Shown here: positions 51,293-59,587 of the stretch, piece by piece
Numbering within the stretch: position 1 is the stretch's first letter
How the letters are laid out: every line of letters starts with the position of its first letter
Source of the DNA: Micromonospora sp. MA102
Lineage (GTDB): Bacteria > Actinomycetota > Actinomycetes > Mycobacteriales > Micromonosporaceae
DNA: 64,000 nucleotides
NCBI RefSeq assembly: GCF_025460765.1
Contig: NZ_JAMWEG010000011.1
Span: forward strand, 1 to 64,000
Direction: 5' to 3'
The notes under the pieces: generated by a model
What the model saw: the letters and a program-made list of their open reading frames with translations, nothing else
The model's database searches: none
Told to the model about the DNA's origin: nothing
Position numbers and translations under genes: made by a program

Positions 51293-51640
51293 TCTCTAGT
51301 GCGTGTTCGCGGACGCTCACCAGACGTGCGGTGGTTGTTATGAATCCCGCATGGTGGGTGAGCGACCCCCTTCCTGAAGGTGGTGGGGCAGGACTCCGCG
51401 GACCAACTGATCCTCGGGCCGCCCGGTGTGGGCCGGAGGCTCGGGCTCGATGGCTCGATGGCTCGATGGCGCGGATGTACGGGTGTAGCGCCAGCGTCAG
51501 AGGGCTTGTCGTACACCCGTGGTACTCGTAGTCCGCAGACCTGTGCGCTTGGCCGACTGGATCGTCCACTCATCTCGGTCTCGATCAGGTCGGCGCGGTG
51601 GTCGAGATATCGAGGCATGCCCCCGATCGGAAGGTAGACG
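51293..51640. other. Intergenic stretch with a short tandem repeat
   Basis: About 350 bases with no supported gene. It contains three perfect copies of GCTCGATG (51445-51468) and GGAAGGT just before the GIY-YIG start. No RNA gene recognised. Confidence 0.45.
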
Positions 51641-52213
51641 GTGACGACCTACGAGGCGACGTTCCAGCACTGCGAGTTGATCCGCCGAAAGATCAATGAT
51701 CTGAGTGTGCGACTCGTGGAAGCCCAGGCACAGCTCTACACCGCCATCAACCGCGAGTATCGCGACGGACGGTTGGACATGGACGATCTCGCGCTCATCT
51801 ATGAGCGGGCGCGTGGGCTGGGACCTGGGTTCACCACGAGGTGGGATGAGCACATGTCGGTCCCCGCAGGCACAGTGCAGTATCACTGGCGCAACCGAGT
51901 CAAGACACGACCAAACGCGCCCGGGGGTACCCACTGGCAAGGGTGCTATCCGTACGAGCCGGACACGATTACACCTCCTCGTGGACAGGCGGTCGTCTAC
52001 GTGCTGTACGACGTCGATGCGCGTCCAATCTATGTCGGAAGCACGAAGGTGTTCAGAGATCGGATGCGGAGCCACCGGAGGGACGGCAAGCCCATGACCT
52101 CCTGGTTGGCGTACCCGTGCGATAGCCGGGAGGCGGCATACCTGCTCGAGAGCAAGCTCCTCGACGAGTGTCGGCCCTCTATGAACCGGACGGGCCGCGG
52201 TGCGGCAGCTTGA
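51641..52213 (+). CDS. GIY-YIG nuclease domain protein
   Basis: A 190-aa protein. Residues 1-95 form a helical N-domain (FQHCELIRRKINDLSVRLVE; YTAINREYRDGRLDMDDLAL). Residues 112-180 are a GIY-YIG domain: AVVYVLYDVDARPIYVGSTK (the GIY and YIG strands appear as V-Y-V and Y-V-G), FRDRMRSHRRDGKP (catalytic Arg and His) and REAAYLLESKLLDECRP (metal-binding Glu). GTG 51641 has GGAAGG 6 nt upstream. Stand-alone GIY-YIG proteins act in DNA repair, homing or element defence; which applies here is unclear. The N-domain is unfamiliar. Confidence 0.75.
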   Translation: MTTYEATFQHCELIRRKINDLSVRLVEAQAQLYTAINREYRDGRLDMDDLALIYERARGLGPGFTTRWDEHMSVPAGTVQYHWRNRVKTRPNAPGGTHWQGCYPYEPDTITPPRGQAVVYVLYDVDARPIYVGSTKVFRDRMRSHRRDGKPMTSWLAYPCDSREAAYLLESKLLDECRPSMNRTGRGAAA

Positions 52214-52280
52214 GCGTCCGGCAGGTTGTTCCAAACCGATCGGAAGCCGCTCGACAGTGACCCGGCCTGAGCTCCCATGC

Positions 52281-52484
52281 CTAGAAGACAACCACGTCCA
52301 GGAGCTGACCGGTGTTGGCCCCGGCTTCGACCCCATCGGGCACCAAACCGTCCTCCCGGAGCACGCAGATCCAGGTCACCTCGGACCATCCCTCCGGCAG
52401 TTCCTTAGCAAGCGACGACTCGCAGATCTCAATCAGCGGCCAAGGCACCCTGAGCTGGCTGGGCGGCCGCTCGTCCATGGCCAC
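52281..52484 (-). CDS. Hypothetical small protein (67 aa)
   Basis: The 67-codon frame reads MAMDERPPSQLRVPWPLIEI, then CESSLAKELPEGWSEVTWIC and ends LLDVVVF. Its composition (W, E, D, V) looks coding, and GGTGG lies about 5 nt upstream of ATG 52484. No family is recognised. It is opposite in strand to the GIY-YIG gene. Confidence 0.4.
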   Translation of the reverse strand: MAMDERPPSQLRVPWPLIEICESSLAKELPEGWSEVTWICVLREDGLVPDGVEAGANTGQLLDVVVF

Positions 52485-52687
52485 CTAACGGCAAACGACC
52501 TTGAGCCACACCAACCAACCCGGCGGCCCGGAACACCATCCAGACACAGGGACCCTAAGGAACGACCTTGGCCCATCCGGGGAGGCTGGTGGCCCTTGTG
52601 GTGCCCGACGAGGTGATCCCGCGGCGTCTCTGAGGAGGACCGGGGTTCGGGGCGGAGGCCGAGGTCTTCACAGGTTTTGTCGTCCTG

Positions 52688-52870
52688 TCAGGGTGGCCGG
52701 CCGGTCCGGCCGATGCCGGCCGGAGGTTGCCAGCAGGCCGGGGCCGGAGCGGCGCGGCCGTTTTGCGGGCCGCCTAATCCTGCAGAGAACAATGCGGCAA
52801 CCGAGGTGCAAGACAGCGGTCCTGTCACGACACGTGCTCGGCAGTCGCCATCAGATGCTTCACCCGCATC
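52688..52870 (+). repeat. Degenerate copy of the IS481-associated left region (related to 62634-62800)
   Basis: GGCCGGCCGGTCCGGCCGAT, AGGCCGGGGCCGGAGCGGCG, a GGCCG-TTTT-GCGGGCC hairpin and CACGTGC...ATCAGATGCTT follow the same order as the sequence ahead of the IS481 transposase at 62634-62800, with about 70-80 % similarity. No transposase follows this copy; it runs into the 3' end of the repeat membrane protein gene. It fills most of the 443-bp gap 52485-52927, which otherwise holds nothing recognisable. Confidence 0.65.
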
Positions 52871-52927
52871 GTGGCTTGCTGCTTGGGCCGGGACGAAATT
52901 ATCGCCAGTCCAGAAGTGATGCAGTCA

Positions 52928-54019
52928 TCATCCTGGGCCACCCGCCTTGGCTGGCTCCTGGTGGCCTTCTCCCGGATCCCGTGTCAAGACCGCAAGGCCT
53001 CTTCGTAATCGTCCGATCATCGCTGGATTCTTTGCCATGAACGTCGCCGCCGCCACACCCCCGCTGATGACGGCGGCTCCGAGCAGGACATTGCCGTCAA
53101 GCATTTGGGTCACGCCCACACCAATGACTGCCATCCCGTCAGCGAAGACCGCCACCCCGAAGAGGACTTCGCTCCTCAGGAGCCGAGCGACGCCGCCAGC
53201 GCTGAACGCCACGCCCGCAGCCGTGGCTGCCGCCCCAAGCAGGGCGTTGCCGTCTACCAACTGCGTCACGCCCGCGCCGATGACGGCCACACCCCCGCCG
53301 ATGACCGCCACGCTGAACATCATCTTGCGGCGGAGCAGCCGGGCCACACCCGCACCGATTACTGCGAGCCCGCCAGCAATACCCGGCACGCTCCCCTCGA
53401 TGGCCAATGCGCCGGACGGGGCTTTGCCGCGAATGAGCTGGGCAACACCGATACCGGCCATAGCTGCCCCCGCACATATCAACGCCGCGTGAAACAGGAC
53501 TTCCCTCCCCAACAGGCGCGCCGCACCCGCACCGATGACAGCCGCACCGGCGGCGAGGACCGCCATTCCGAGTAGGACGTCACCGTCGATCAGCTGGGCC
53601 ACACCCAGACCGATTGCCGCTACACCCCCACCGATGACTCCCGCCCAGAGCAGAAGCGCACCGGTGGCTTCGTGCCCCGCAGGAATCAGGATGGCGATGG
53701 CGCACATGGCAGCAGCGGCGAGGGTTACAGAGGCTGCCCAAGCGGCAGGGCCGAGGGCGGCTATTATCGTGCATGCCAGGGCCAAGGCCAGCAGGATCCG
53801 AGGGGTGTACCGAACGAGGGGGGCCCGAGGAGGCAGCCTTCGTAGAAATGAGGCTGCGGCCAGGACAGCTGCGCCAGCAGCCACAGCCGCCGCCCCCTGA
53901 TACCCGAAGTCGTTGCTCAAGACGTTGATGCCCATACCACCCGCCGCGCCACTCAGCGCGGCAGCAAGCTGGCGTCGCCAGTCCACCTGAGGGCGCTCAC
54001 CCGCATCGTGGCTACTCAT
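52928..54019 (-). CDS. Repeat-built multipass membrane protein
   Basis: A 363-aa protein, almost entirely hydrophobic from residue 20 to 340. Two initial helices (ALSGAAGGMGINVL; ILLALALACTIIAALGPAAW) are followed by about eight 25-residue repeats. They alternate between a type ending GVxQLxDGxxLL and one ending GxARLLxxxxLF (for example VAAIGLGVAQLIDGDVLLG, then AVIGAGAARLLGREVLF). Each repeat could form one short helix plus a polar turn. ATG 54019 is chosen because the longer frame upstream is Arg/Pro-rich and overlaps another gene. Function unknown. Its start overlaps the stop of the 54012-54323 gene by 8 nt. Confidence 0.65.
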   Translation of the reverse strand: MSSHDAGERPQVDWRRQLAAALSGAAGGMGINVLSNDFGYQGAAAVAAGAAVLAAASFLRRLPPRAPLVRYTPRILLALALACTIIAALGPAAWAASVTLAAAAMCAIAILIPAGHEATGALLLWAGVIGGGVAAIGLGVAQLIDGDVLLGMAVLAAGAAVIGAGAARLLGREVLFHAALICAGAAMAGIGVAQLIRGKAPSGALAIEGSVPGIAGGLAVIGAGVARLLRRKMMFSVAVIGGGVAVIGAGVTQLVDGNALLGAAATAAGVAFSAGGVARLLRSEVLFGVAVFADGMAVIGVGVTQMLDGNVLLGAAVISGGVAAATFMAKNPAMIGRLRRGLAVLTRDPGEGHQEPAKAGGPG

Positions 54020-54323
54020 CGACTGCCAGTCGTCTCGGAGTGAGCATCGCGAGCATAGCTTCGGCGCCCGCCTGGATGATCCTCTTCCGCTCGGCGCGCC
54101 GGCGTGCGGGTGTGCGGGTGTCCTCGCCGATGATCTGTCCGGGCCACCGATACAGCAGGCCCGGTTCGGCAAAGTAGCTGCGGCTGGTGATGTGAGCGCG
54201 AAGATCAGGCCGGTGGCCTCGGAGCCTCATGCGCACTGGCCCTTGCCACGACCAGCCTCGGCGGTCGCATTCTGCCTTGGCGGTCCTGCGCACATCGGCC
54301 AGCGAGGCGTGCCACCACTTCAT
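54012..54323 (-). CDS. Hypothetical protein (103 aa)
   Basis: A 103-aa basic protein starting MKWWHASLADVRRTAKAECD, with RRGWSWQGPVRMRLRGHRPD, LRAHITSRSYFAEPGLLYRW and a helical end AERKRIIQAGAEAMLAML. The composition is protein-like and distinct from alternate frames. It is translationally coupled (8-nt overlap) to the repeat membrane protein downstream. Family not recognised. Confidence 0.5.
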   Translation of the reverse strand: MKWWHASLADVRRTAKAECDRRGWSWQGPVRMRLRGHRPDLRAHITSRSYFAEPGLLYRWPGQIIGEDTRTPARRRAERKRIIQAGAEAMLAMLTPRRLAVDE

Positions 54324-54451
54324 GCCAGGGATAGTGCCAGCAGTGCGACCGTCAGGGAACCAGTGGCACGCGATGGCGCACGAGATTCAACACAGAGAAG
54401 AGGTGGGAAGTGCCCAGTGCGACGATCACGCGGTCTGGATGAGCCATCATG

Positions 54452-54470
54452 GTTGGAGCGGGCGACGGGA
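54452..54470 (-). repeat. Partial tRNA-Gly/att-like fragment
   Basis: GTTGGAGCGGGCGACGGGA here is identical to 57469-57487, the CCA end and acceptor/T-stem part of the tRNA-Gly(TCC) 3' half. The remaining tRNA sequence is absent, so this is a broken attachment-site copy. Confidence 0.55.
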
Positions 54471-54477
54471 GCAATTG

Positions 54478-54834
54478 TCAAGACTTGTGGGTCGGCCGGT
54501 TGCTGGTCTTGAGACGGCGGATCTCTGCGATCAACCTGGGTATGTCTTCACGGGCGTGTGCGATGAACAGGGCGTTCTCGTCCCAGCGCTCGTCGGCGCA
54601 GTCGATGTAGCGGTTGGGGAACTGGACGAGGGTGGCAGCGACCATTTCACCCGCGGCGAAGTCCGGCCAGCTCTCACCACGACCTGTGTCGGATGTCGTG
54701 CTGACCGCGACCAAATTGGCGGCGTGGTCGTCGTCGAGGAGCCGAACGTGCCAGGGGCCAGGTGTAGCAGCTGCCGCTCGCTCTTCGATGGCGGCTAGCT
54801 CTTCCTCGGTAATGGCATTGTCTCGCTGATTCAC
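54478..54834 (-). CDS. Ea22/ead-like phage-type hypothetical protein
   Basis: A 118-aa acidic protein: EEELAAIEERAAAATPGPWH near the N-terminus, VRLLDDDHAANLVAVSTT, then FPNRYIDCADERWDENALFI, AHAREDIPRLIAEIRRL and a short basic tail. The A-A-T-P-G-P-W motif plus A-x-F-I-A-x-A-R-x-D-I-P is the hallmark of small proteins found on actinobacterial and phage elements. Function unknown. Its start overlaps the IS256 transposase stop (4 nt), so its native promoter may have been separated by that insertion. Confidence 0.65.
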   Translation of the reverse strand: MNQRDNAITEEELAAIEERAAAATPGPWHVRLLDDDHAANLVAVSTTSDTGRGESWPDFAAGEMVAATLVQFPNRYIDCADERWDENALFIAHAREDIPRLIAEIRRLKTSNRPTHKS

Positions 54835-56089
54835 GCTGCCACCTCCTGGTAGGGGCGCTCAACGAGGTGGCCGTTGCGGAAAGTGGCGCCGGCGCGGACG
54901 AGGGCGACCAGGTGCGGGGCGTTGACCGCCCGCCATCGCTGCTGCGCGGACTCGATGAGTTTGAACGCCATGGCCAGCCCGGCGGCGCGGCTGCCCGGCC
55001 CTTTCGTGACGCGGGTGCGGTGGCGAACCGTGGCGAAGGTTGACTCGATCGGATTCGAGGTACGCAGGTGGATCCAGTGCTCGGCGGGAAAGTCGTAGAA
55101 CGCCAGCAGCTCGTCGAGGTCGTCGACGACCTTCTTTATCGCCTTGGGAAACTTGACGCCGTAAACCTCGGCGAACCGCTTCGCCGCGGTGCGGGCATGC
55201 TGCTTGTCCTCGGCGTTGTAGACCTCGGCAAGAGCCGCCTTCACGCCCGGATGGGCATACTTGGGCATCGCCGCCAGAACGTTGGCGACCTTGTGCACCC
55301 AGTCCCGCTGGACGCGGGTGTCGGGGAAGACCTCCCGCAGCGCGGCCCAGAACCCCAGTGCACCATCGCCGACGGCCAGGACTGGGGCCCGCATGCCTCG
55401 CCGGGCGCAGTCGCGTAGCAGGTCCGCCCACGACCCAGTCGACTCCCGATAGCCGTCGGCGAGAGCGACCAACTCCTTGGTGCCATCGGCGTGCACACCG
55501 ATGATGACTAGCAGACACAGCTTGTCCTCGTCCAGGCGCACGTTGACGTGGATGCCGTCGGCCCACACATACACGTAATCGACGCCCGACAGGTCTTGTT
55601 GGCAGAAGACGTAGTAGTCGTCGGTCCACTGCTTGGTCAGCCTCGTGATCGTCGCCGAGGACAGCCCTGCGGCCGAGCCCAGGAACGACTCCAGCGCCGG
55701 TACGAAGTCGCCGGTCGACAGCCCGTGCAAGTACAGCAGCGGCAATACCTCGGCCACCTTCGGCGACCTACGGCACCACGGAGGAAGGATCACCGACCGG
55801 AACCGCTTGCGCTCACCAGTGTTCGCATCGATCCGCTTGTCGTCGACCCGAGGGGTCTGCACTCCACGACGCCGGCCGAGGTCATCACCTGTCGCGGCTG
55901 CGCGTGACCGCTTCGCACCACCATCCGCCGGCCCCGCTGGTCACGCTCGTCGGCCAGCTCGGCCAGATACGCGTCGACCTCCGCCTCCAATGCGGCGGCC
56001 AGCATCCGCCGCGCACCTTCCCGAACCACATCATCCAGCAGCGAGACGCCCTCGCGCCTCGTCCCGTCCTCCGCGACTACAGTCAGCAC
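54831..56089 (-). mobile_element. IS256 (mutator)-family transposase, frameshifted
   Basis: The N-terminal part (56089 to about 55862) reads VVREGARRMLAAALEAEVDA and GHAQPRQVMTSAGVVE. The rest continues in another frame as VQTPRVDDKRID, SRRFRS-type RFRSVILPPWCRRSPKVAEV, DYVYVWADGIHVNVRL (DDE Asp), VLAVGDGALGFWAALREVFP (second Asp) and HLRTSNPIESTFATVRHRT (Glu). The joint at 55861-55862 lacks one G; restoring it rebuilds the normal V-E-V-Q-T-P-R-V-D-D-K-R sequence and a full-length protein of about 419 aa. As given, the transposase would be inactive. Terminal inverted repeats were not identified with confidence. Confidence 0.85.
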
Positions 56090-56280
56090 CGGGCGTGCCT
56101 TCCCGACCGACGCGCCAACGTCGGCCTTGCTCGAGACCTATCCGATCATCGGGAAGGTACGCCCTTCCCGACCGATCCACAGGTTCTGAGCATTGCTCCC
56201 AAACATGTGCCAGGGCTCGAGAGCCCCTATGGCCGAGAGGATAGGGTCCCCTTCGCAACACCGCTGTCCCCTGCGAGCCT

Positions 56281-56409
56281 CAGTTCGGAGGAGCGTGCTC
56301 AAGCGGTCGTGTTGCCCGAAACGCCTGCGGGCGGCGGCTGGGCCGGTTGCGTCTCGTGCCCGCTCGCGCCCGCTGCGCGCCACGGTTACTGGCCCATGGA
56401 TGGCCCATA
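56281..56409 (+). repeat. Attachment-site flank repeat, copy 1 of 3
   Basis: CAGTTCGGAGGAGCGTGCTC through TTACTGGCCCATGGATGGCC matches 61645-61770 closely and the outer parts of 57505-57630. Lengths are 129, 126 and 126 bp. Copies 2 and 3 begin at the tRNA-Gly anticodon-arm sequence (CAGTTTG). The flanking 56090-56569 stretch holds no gene I can support. Confidence 0.65.
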
Positions 56410-56509
56410 CCGGCATTGGGATTAGAAGAAGATCGCGGATGGCTGGTTGAGCGGCCGTACGCCTGGCCAGTTCGTCGGTAGTTGTCGGGCGAGGCAGCGT
56501 AGGCGGACG

Positions 56510-56537
56510 GGCTTGGCTGTACGGATGGGTGTGCCGA
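56510..56537 (+). repeat. GGCTTGGCTGTACGG element, copy 1 of 3
   Basis: GGCTTGGCTGTACGGATGGG followed by TGTGCCGATC. Related copies occur at 58475-58507 and 60585-60621. This copy ends about 33 nt before the DUF4259 start. Confidence 0.55.
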
Positions 56538-56569
56538 TCCCCTAGCCTGGCATCGTCTGAGGGAGGCGT

Positions 56570-56994
56570 ATGGGTACCTGGGGCGAGGGTCCGTTCGATA
56601 GCGATGGGGGGAGGACTTCCTGGACTCGCTTGAGGAGTTGACGCCGGACGCCCGCCTTGGCGTGGTGTCCCGGCTTCTCCGATCCGCCACCGTCCCGCTC
56701 TCCGAGTGGCCGCGCGATCTTTGGGACACCGAGGTCATCGCGGCCGCAGCCGTCATGGCCGTCAACATCTCCGGCGATGATCCGTTCGATGCAGAGCAGG
56801 AAGTGACGGCGTGGCTTCCGAAGCCACTGCCAGCAGAGCTACTGAGCCTTGGACTGCGCGCGATCAAAGAAGCAACCGCCGAAGGTGGCCCTTGGGCTCA
56901 AAGTTGGACGACTGATAAAAGCCGCGCGGACGCCCTGGGCACCATCGCGCGCATCCGCAGCGTCCTTGCCAGCGGGATGCGGCCGTACGAGTAG
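56570..56994 (+). CDS. DUF4259 family protein, frameshifted
   Basis: ATG 56570 with GGGAGG 4 nt upstream opens MGTWGEGPFDSDGG, the conserved DUF4259 start. At a G6 run (56606-56611) the frame breaks; the next frame carries EDFLDSLEELTPDARLGVVS, PRDLWDTEVIAAAAVMAVN, then KPLPAELLSLGLRAIKEATA and a final ADALGTIARIRSVLAS to 56994. One extra G would make a continuous protein of about 141 aa, the usual family size. As given it is broken. DUF4259 function is unknown; the family is common on actinobacterial accessory DNA. Confidence 0.7.
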
Positions 56995-57034
56995 TGCCCA
57001 CCCCTCCGGCAAGTGGCGGCCGCCAGTCTGCCTC

Positions 57035-57197
57035 CATCCTCCGGACAGGTGCTAAGTACTACGGCGCGCGGTCGGGGTCAAGGGTGGCCGTAGGCCATCG
57101 GTGTGCCGACGCGCAGCGCCCTTGACGCCGGCCGGGTGGCGTAGAGAATCGGGCACCCGGTGGATGAGTTACGCCCTGGTCCTCGTCGTCATCGAAC
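57035..57197 (+). repeat. Long direct repeat, copy 1 (copy 2 at 61787-61948)
   Basis: About 160 bp with roughly 85-90 % identity to 61787-61948. Shared blocks include GGTCGGGGTCAAGGGTGGCC, GCGCCCTTGACGCCGG, GGGTGGCGTAGAG and CTGGTCCTCGTCGTC. Both copies have the same orientation, 4.75 kb apart. Neither encodes a recognisable protein. This copy runs straight into the integrase remnant. Confidence 0.8.
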
Positions 57198-57379
57198 GGA
57201 CCCTCGCCGCAGCCTCTGGCGCGAGCACTCGCGAGCTGATGCAGCGAATGGGGCACGCGAGCATGCGTGCGGCGTTGATCTACCAGCACGCGACCAGCGA
57301 GCGGGACCGCGAGATCTCCTCTGCCATGGACCGGCGGATCGCCCGGCAGACTCGGCGCAAGGGCGGCCAGAGCGGCTAA
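57197..57379 (+). pseudogene. Tyrosine integrase C-terminal remnant
   Basis: The frame reads TLAAASGASTRELMQRMGHA, then SMRAALIYQHATSERDREIS, SAMDRRIARQTRRKGG and a stop at 57377-57379. The C-terminal catalytic box of phage/ICE tyrosine recombinases reads T-G-A-S-x-x-E-L-M-x-R-M-G-H-x-S-x-x-A-A-L-x-Y-Q-H-A-T, with the second catalytic Arg missing here and H and Y present. The N-terminal domains and the first Arg box are absent. The stop lies 91 bp from the tRNA-Gly fragment, the usual spacing of an integrase gene and its attachment site, so it marks the end of an old integrated element. Confidence 0.75.
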
Positions 57380-57470
57380 TGGCCCACGGGTGGCCCGCAA
57401 GATCGGAACGGGGAGTGGCCGAGCGGCCCAGGATCGGGGGATGCAGCCTCTGACCTGGGTCGGATGCTGT

Positions 57471-57514
57471 TGGAGCGGGCGACGGGAATCGAACCCGCAC
57501 CGTCAGTTTGGAAG
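57471..57514 (-). other. tRNA-Gly(TCC) 3' half, probable attachment site
   Basis: On the minus strand the 44 nt run from the anticodon loop (CTTCCAA, anticodon TCC) through the T-arm GGTTCGATTCC to the acceptor strand and encoded CCA (CGCCCGCTCCA). The 5' half of the tRNA is absent; ACTGACGGTG follows the loop rather than a base-paired anticodon stem, so this is not a functional gene. Integrated elements regenerate the 3' half of tRNA genes at their far end, which fits the adjacent integrase remnant. Confidence 0.7.
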
Positions 57515-57720
57515 GACGAAGATCACGGCCTGCATGGACCTGGTGGGCCAGGCCAGCCGCAGGACGTGGGGATCGTTCGTGCCCGCTGATGACCGCTGGA
57601 GGTACGGGCTACTGGCACGTGGGTGGCACGGATGACTACGCATACGAGATCAAGTTGCCCACCACGGTCTACCTGCCCCAATCTCGTCTGGCCTGCGGAA
57701 ACCCCTCTCGATATCTCTCA
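57505..57720 (+). repeat. Attachment flank copy 3 plus 80-bp repeat (partner 61225-61304)
   Basis: 57505-57630 is the third attachment-flank copy (CAGTTTGGAAG at one end, GGCTACTGGC...GGGTGGCAC at the other, and a TGACCGCT core). 57641-57720 matches 61225-61304 (TACGAGATCAA and GCGGAAAC-CCTCTCGATA shared, both 80 bp). No gene is supported in 57515-57874. Confidence 0.6.
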
Positions 57721-57874
57721 GCGCCGGCCGCCGGGGCTCGCCCTCTTGAGGACTGGATGAGGACCGAGATGCAGCAGGCTCATGACCGTCTGTCCGTCGT
57801 TGTCGGGCCGTTGGCGATCGCTCGGTATGGGCCGCGCCTGCCTGTGCCTCTATTCCGGCCTCACGCACCGGCTG

Positions 57875-58426
57875 CTACCAGAGGTCCAGTAGCATCGGCG
57901 GTACCTGACAAGCCAGGCCTACATGATTCATGCGATCGGTGATCGGAACCCCATCGTCCGTCGGCACGGCAAAGCGTCGCTTGCCTCCGGCGGCGAGGTC
58001 CCGGGCATACTGCTCGCGGACCTCGATAAGGGCTTCCCAGTCCGATAGCCAAGCGGCGGTCGGCCGGTCATCATCAAGCCGTTTGCTTCCTAAGCCCCGC
58101 ACGCGTGCCACCATGGCAACCACCGCGGCATTCTGGTCCCGGATCGAGCGAACCCTCACGTCGATGGCAGCGTTGGAAGGTGCAGCCCTCGCGGCGACGG
58201 CCGCCTGCATGGTGGTGCAGGCGCTCTCCGCAACCTCGGCGACCTCGGGACTGTCAATCAGTTCGGGACGGTCATGGTTCGCATAGAGCCACCAGCCGGC
58301 GCAGGAAAGGAGGATGAAACTTGCGGCGACAACTGCGACCACCACTACGGCCACGGCCACGATTATCCCCTGACGTTCCGAGCGAGCATCGACGTCAACT
58401 ATTGGCGGCGGGGGCACGGGCGTCAT
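57875..58426 (-). CDS. Membrane-anchored hypothetical protein (183 aa)
   Basis: A 183-aa protein: a short cytoplasmic leader (MTPVPPPPIVDVDARSER), one strong membrane helix (GIIVAVAVVVVAVVAASFIL, residues 20-45), then an extracytoplasmic helical domain (VAEVAESACTTMQAAVAARA; DWEALIEVREQYARDLAAGG) ending in TDRMNHVGLACQVPPMLLDL. Two Cys residues in the outer domain could pair. Similar small anchored proteins are frequent in Micromonosporaceae accessory DNA; I cannot name a family. The 58475 repeat element lies about 50 bp upstream of its start. Confidence 0.65.
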   Translation of the reverse strand: MTPVPPPPIVDVDARSERQGIIVAVAVVVVAVVAASFILLSCAGWWLYANHDRPELIDSPEVAEVAESACTTMQAAVAARAAPSNAAIDVRVRSIRDQNAAVVAMVARVRGLGSKRLDDDRPTAAWLSDWEALIEVREQYARDLAAGGKRRFAVPTDDGVPITDRMNHVGLACQVPPMLLDLW

Positions 58427-58474
58427 GACTGCATCCTGTCGCCCCTGTCAACATTCAGTCGGTGCCAGCGGTGG

Positions 58475-58507
58475 GGCCTGGCTGTACGGACGGCTGTGCG
58501 ACGGACC
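58475..58507 (+). repeat. GGCTTGGCTGTACGG element, copy 2 of 3
   Basis: GGCCTGGCTGTACGGACGGC then TGTGCGACGG. It lies between the anchored hypothetical gene (start 58426, minus strand) and the IS110 3' end. Confidence 0.5.
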
Positions 58508-58537
58508 GGCGCTGACCATCTGACGCTTCTATGTTTG

Positions 58538-59587
58538 TCAAGCGGCAGCCATGTTGAGGCTGCGGTAGAGCTCGCGGGCGATGTAGCGCTTGAGACAGCG
58601 GCGGATTTCGGGGTCGGATATGCCTTCCGATCGGCGGCGGGTGACGTATGCCTGGGTGCGGGGACAGGTGCGCCATCGTGTGAGCAGGATGTCGTGTAGG
58701 GCTCGGTTGAGGGCACGGTCGCCGCCGCGGTTGAAGCGGTGACGCACGATCCTGCCGCTGCTGGCCGGGATCGGACTGGCACCAGCAAGCGCGGCGTAGG
58801 CGGCTTCGTTTCGGCAGCGACCGGGATGAGACCAAGACACGATGGCCTGGGCGGCGCTGACGGGACCCACACCATGCTTGGCCAGCAGATCGGGCGCGAG
58901 GTCGGCAACCAGGTTGGCGAGTTGGGCCTTGTTGTCGGCAAGGTCTCGACCTACGGCGCGGACCGCCAGGGCCAGACGGCGTGCTTCGGCGCGGCGCACC
59001 GCCTGCTCACGGGTCTGGTCGCGAGGGCCACGACGGCGAGCGATGTGGGCCAACCGTTCGGAGGTCAGCGAGCCGCGAGACAACGTTCGGTCCGCCTCAT
59101 CTCCGGTCAGTAGCAGCGCACGCAGACGATTCACGGCCCGTGTTCTGGTGGCGACCATCTCCCGCCGAGCACTGAGCAGAATCCGTAATGCCTCCCGATC
59201 GCCGTCAGCCCGCGGCGTCGGCAGCCTCTGGGCGTCCAGGCGCAGGGCGTGCAGCGCGGCCAGCCGAGCATCGATCGGATCAGACTTGCCCCGCCGCCGC
59301 TCGACCCGGCGTGGACGTTCGACCTCCACCACCATCAGCCCCGCCGCGGTCAGCGCCCGCGCCAGCCCGATCCCGTAGCTGCGGGTGCCCTCCAACGCGA
59401 CAACGACGCGTGGGCCCGGGGCGTGCTCGCCGATCCACGCCAGCGCTTCGGCGAAGCCGGCCTCATCGTTGTTGATGCTCAACGTGGCGATGTGCACGCC
59501 ACTCGGCGCAGTCAGCTCCAGAGCATGGGAATCGCGGTGAGTGTCGCCGCCGATGACGGCATCTACGACGTCTGCCAGCATGGGCAT
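58538..59587 (-). mobile_element. IS110-family transposase (DEDD), apparently intact
   Basis: A 349-aa transposase. The RuvC-like N-domain shows VIGGDTHRDSHALELTAPSG (first Asp), VVVALEGTRSYGIGLARAL (Glu) and GKSDPIDARLAALHALRL (Asp-x-x-Asp). The C-terminal transposase-20 domain shows LLAKHGVGPVSAAQAIVSWS, AYAALAGASPIPASSGRIVR (with the catalytic Ser) and RGGDRALNRALHDILLTRW. All expected motifs are present without a frameshift. ATG 59587 follows AAGGAG by 12 nt; ATG 59581 is an alternative. IS110 elements lack inverted repeats and move with a bridge RNA encoded in a non-coding end. Confidence 0.92.

Noticed and set aside
51445..51468. Three tandem GCTCGATG units as a CRISPR or iteron array
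   Set aside because: Three perfect 8-mers without spacers; too short and simple for either.
54831..56089. Programmed frameshifting in the IS256 transposase
   Set aside because: IS256-family transposases are made from one frame, and the joint lacks a slippery heptamer; simple loss of one G explains it.
57412..57470. GTGGCCGAGCGGCCC resembling a tRNA D-arm
   Set aside because: No matching acceptor, anticodon or T-arm can be folded with it on the plus strand; only the minus-strand tRNA-Gly 3' half is convincing.
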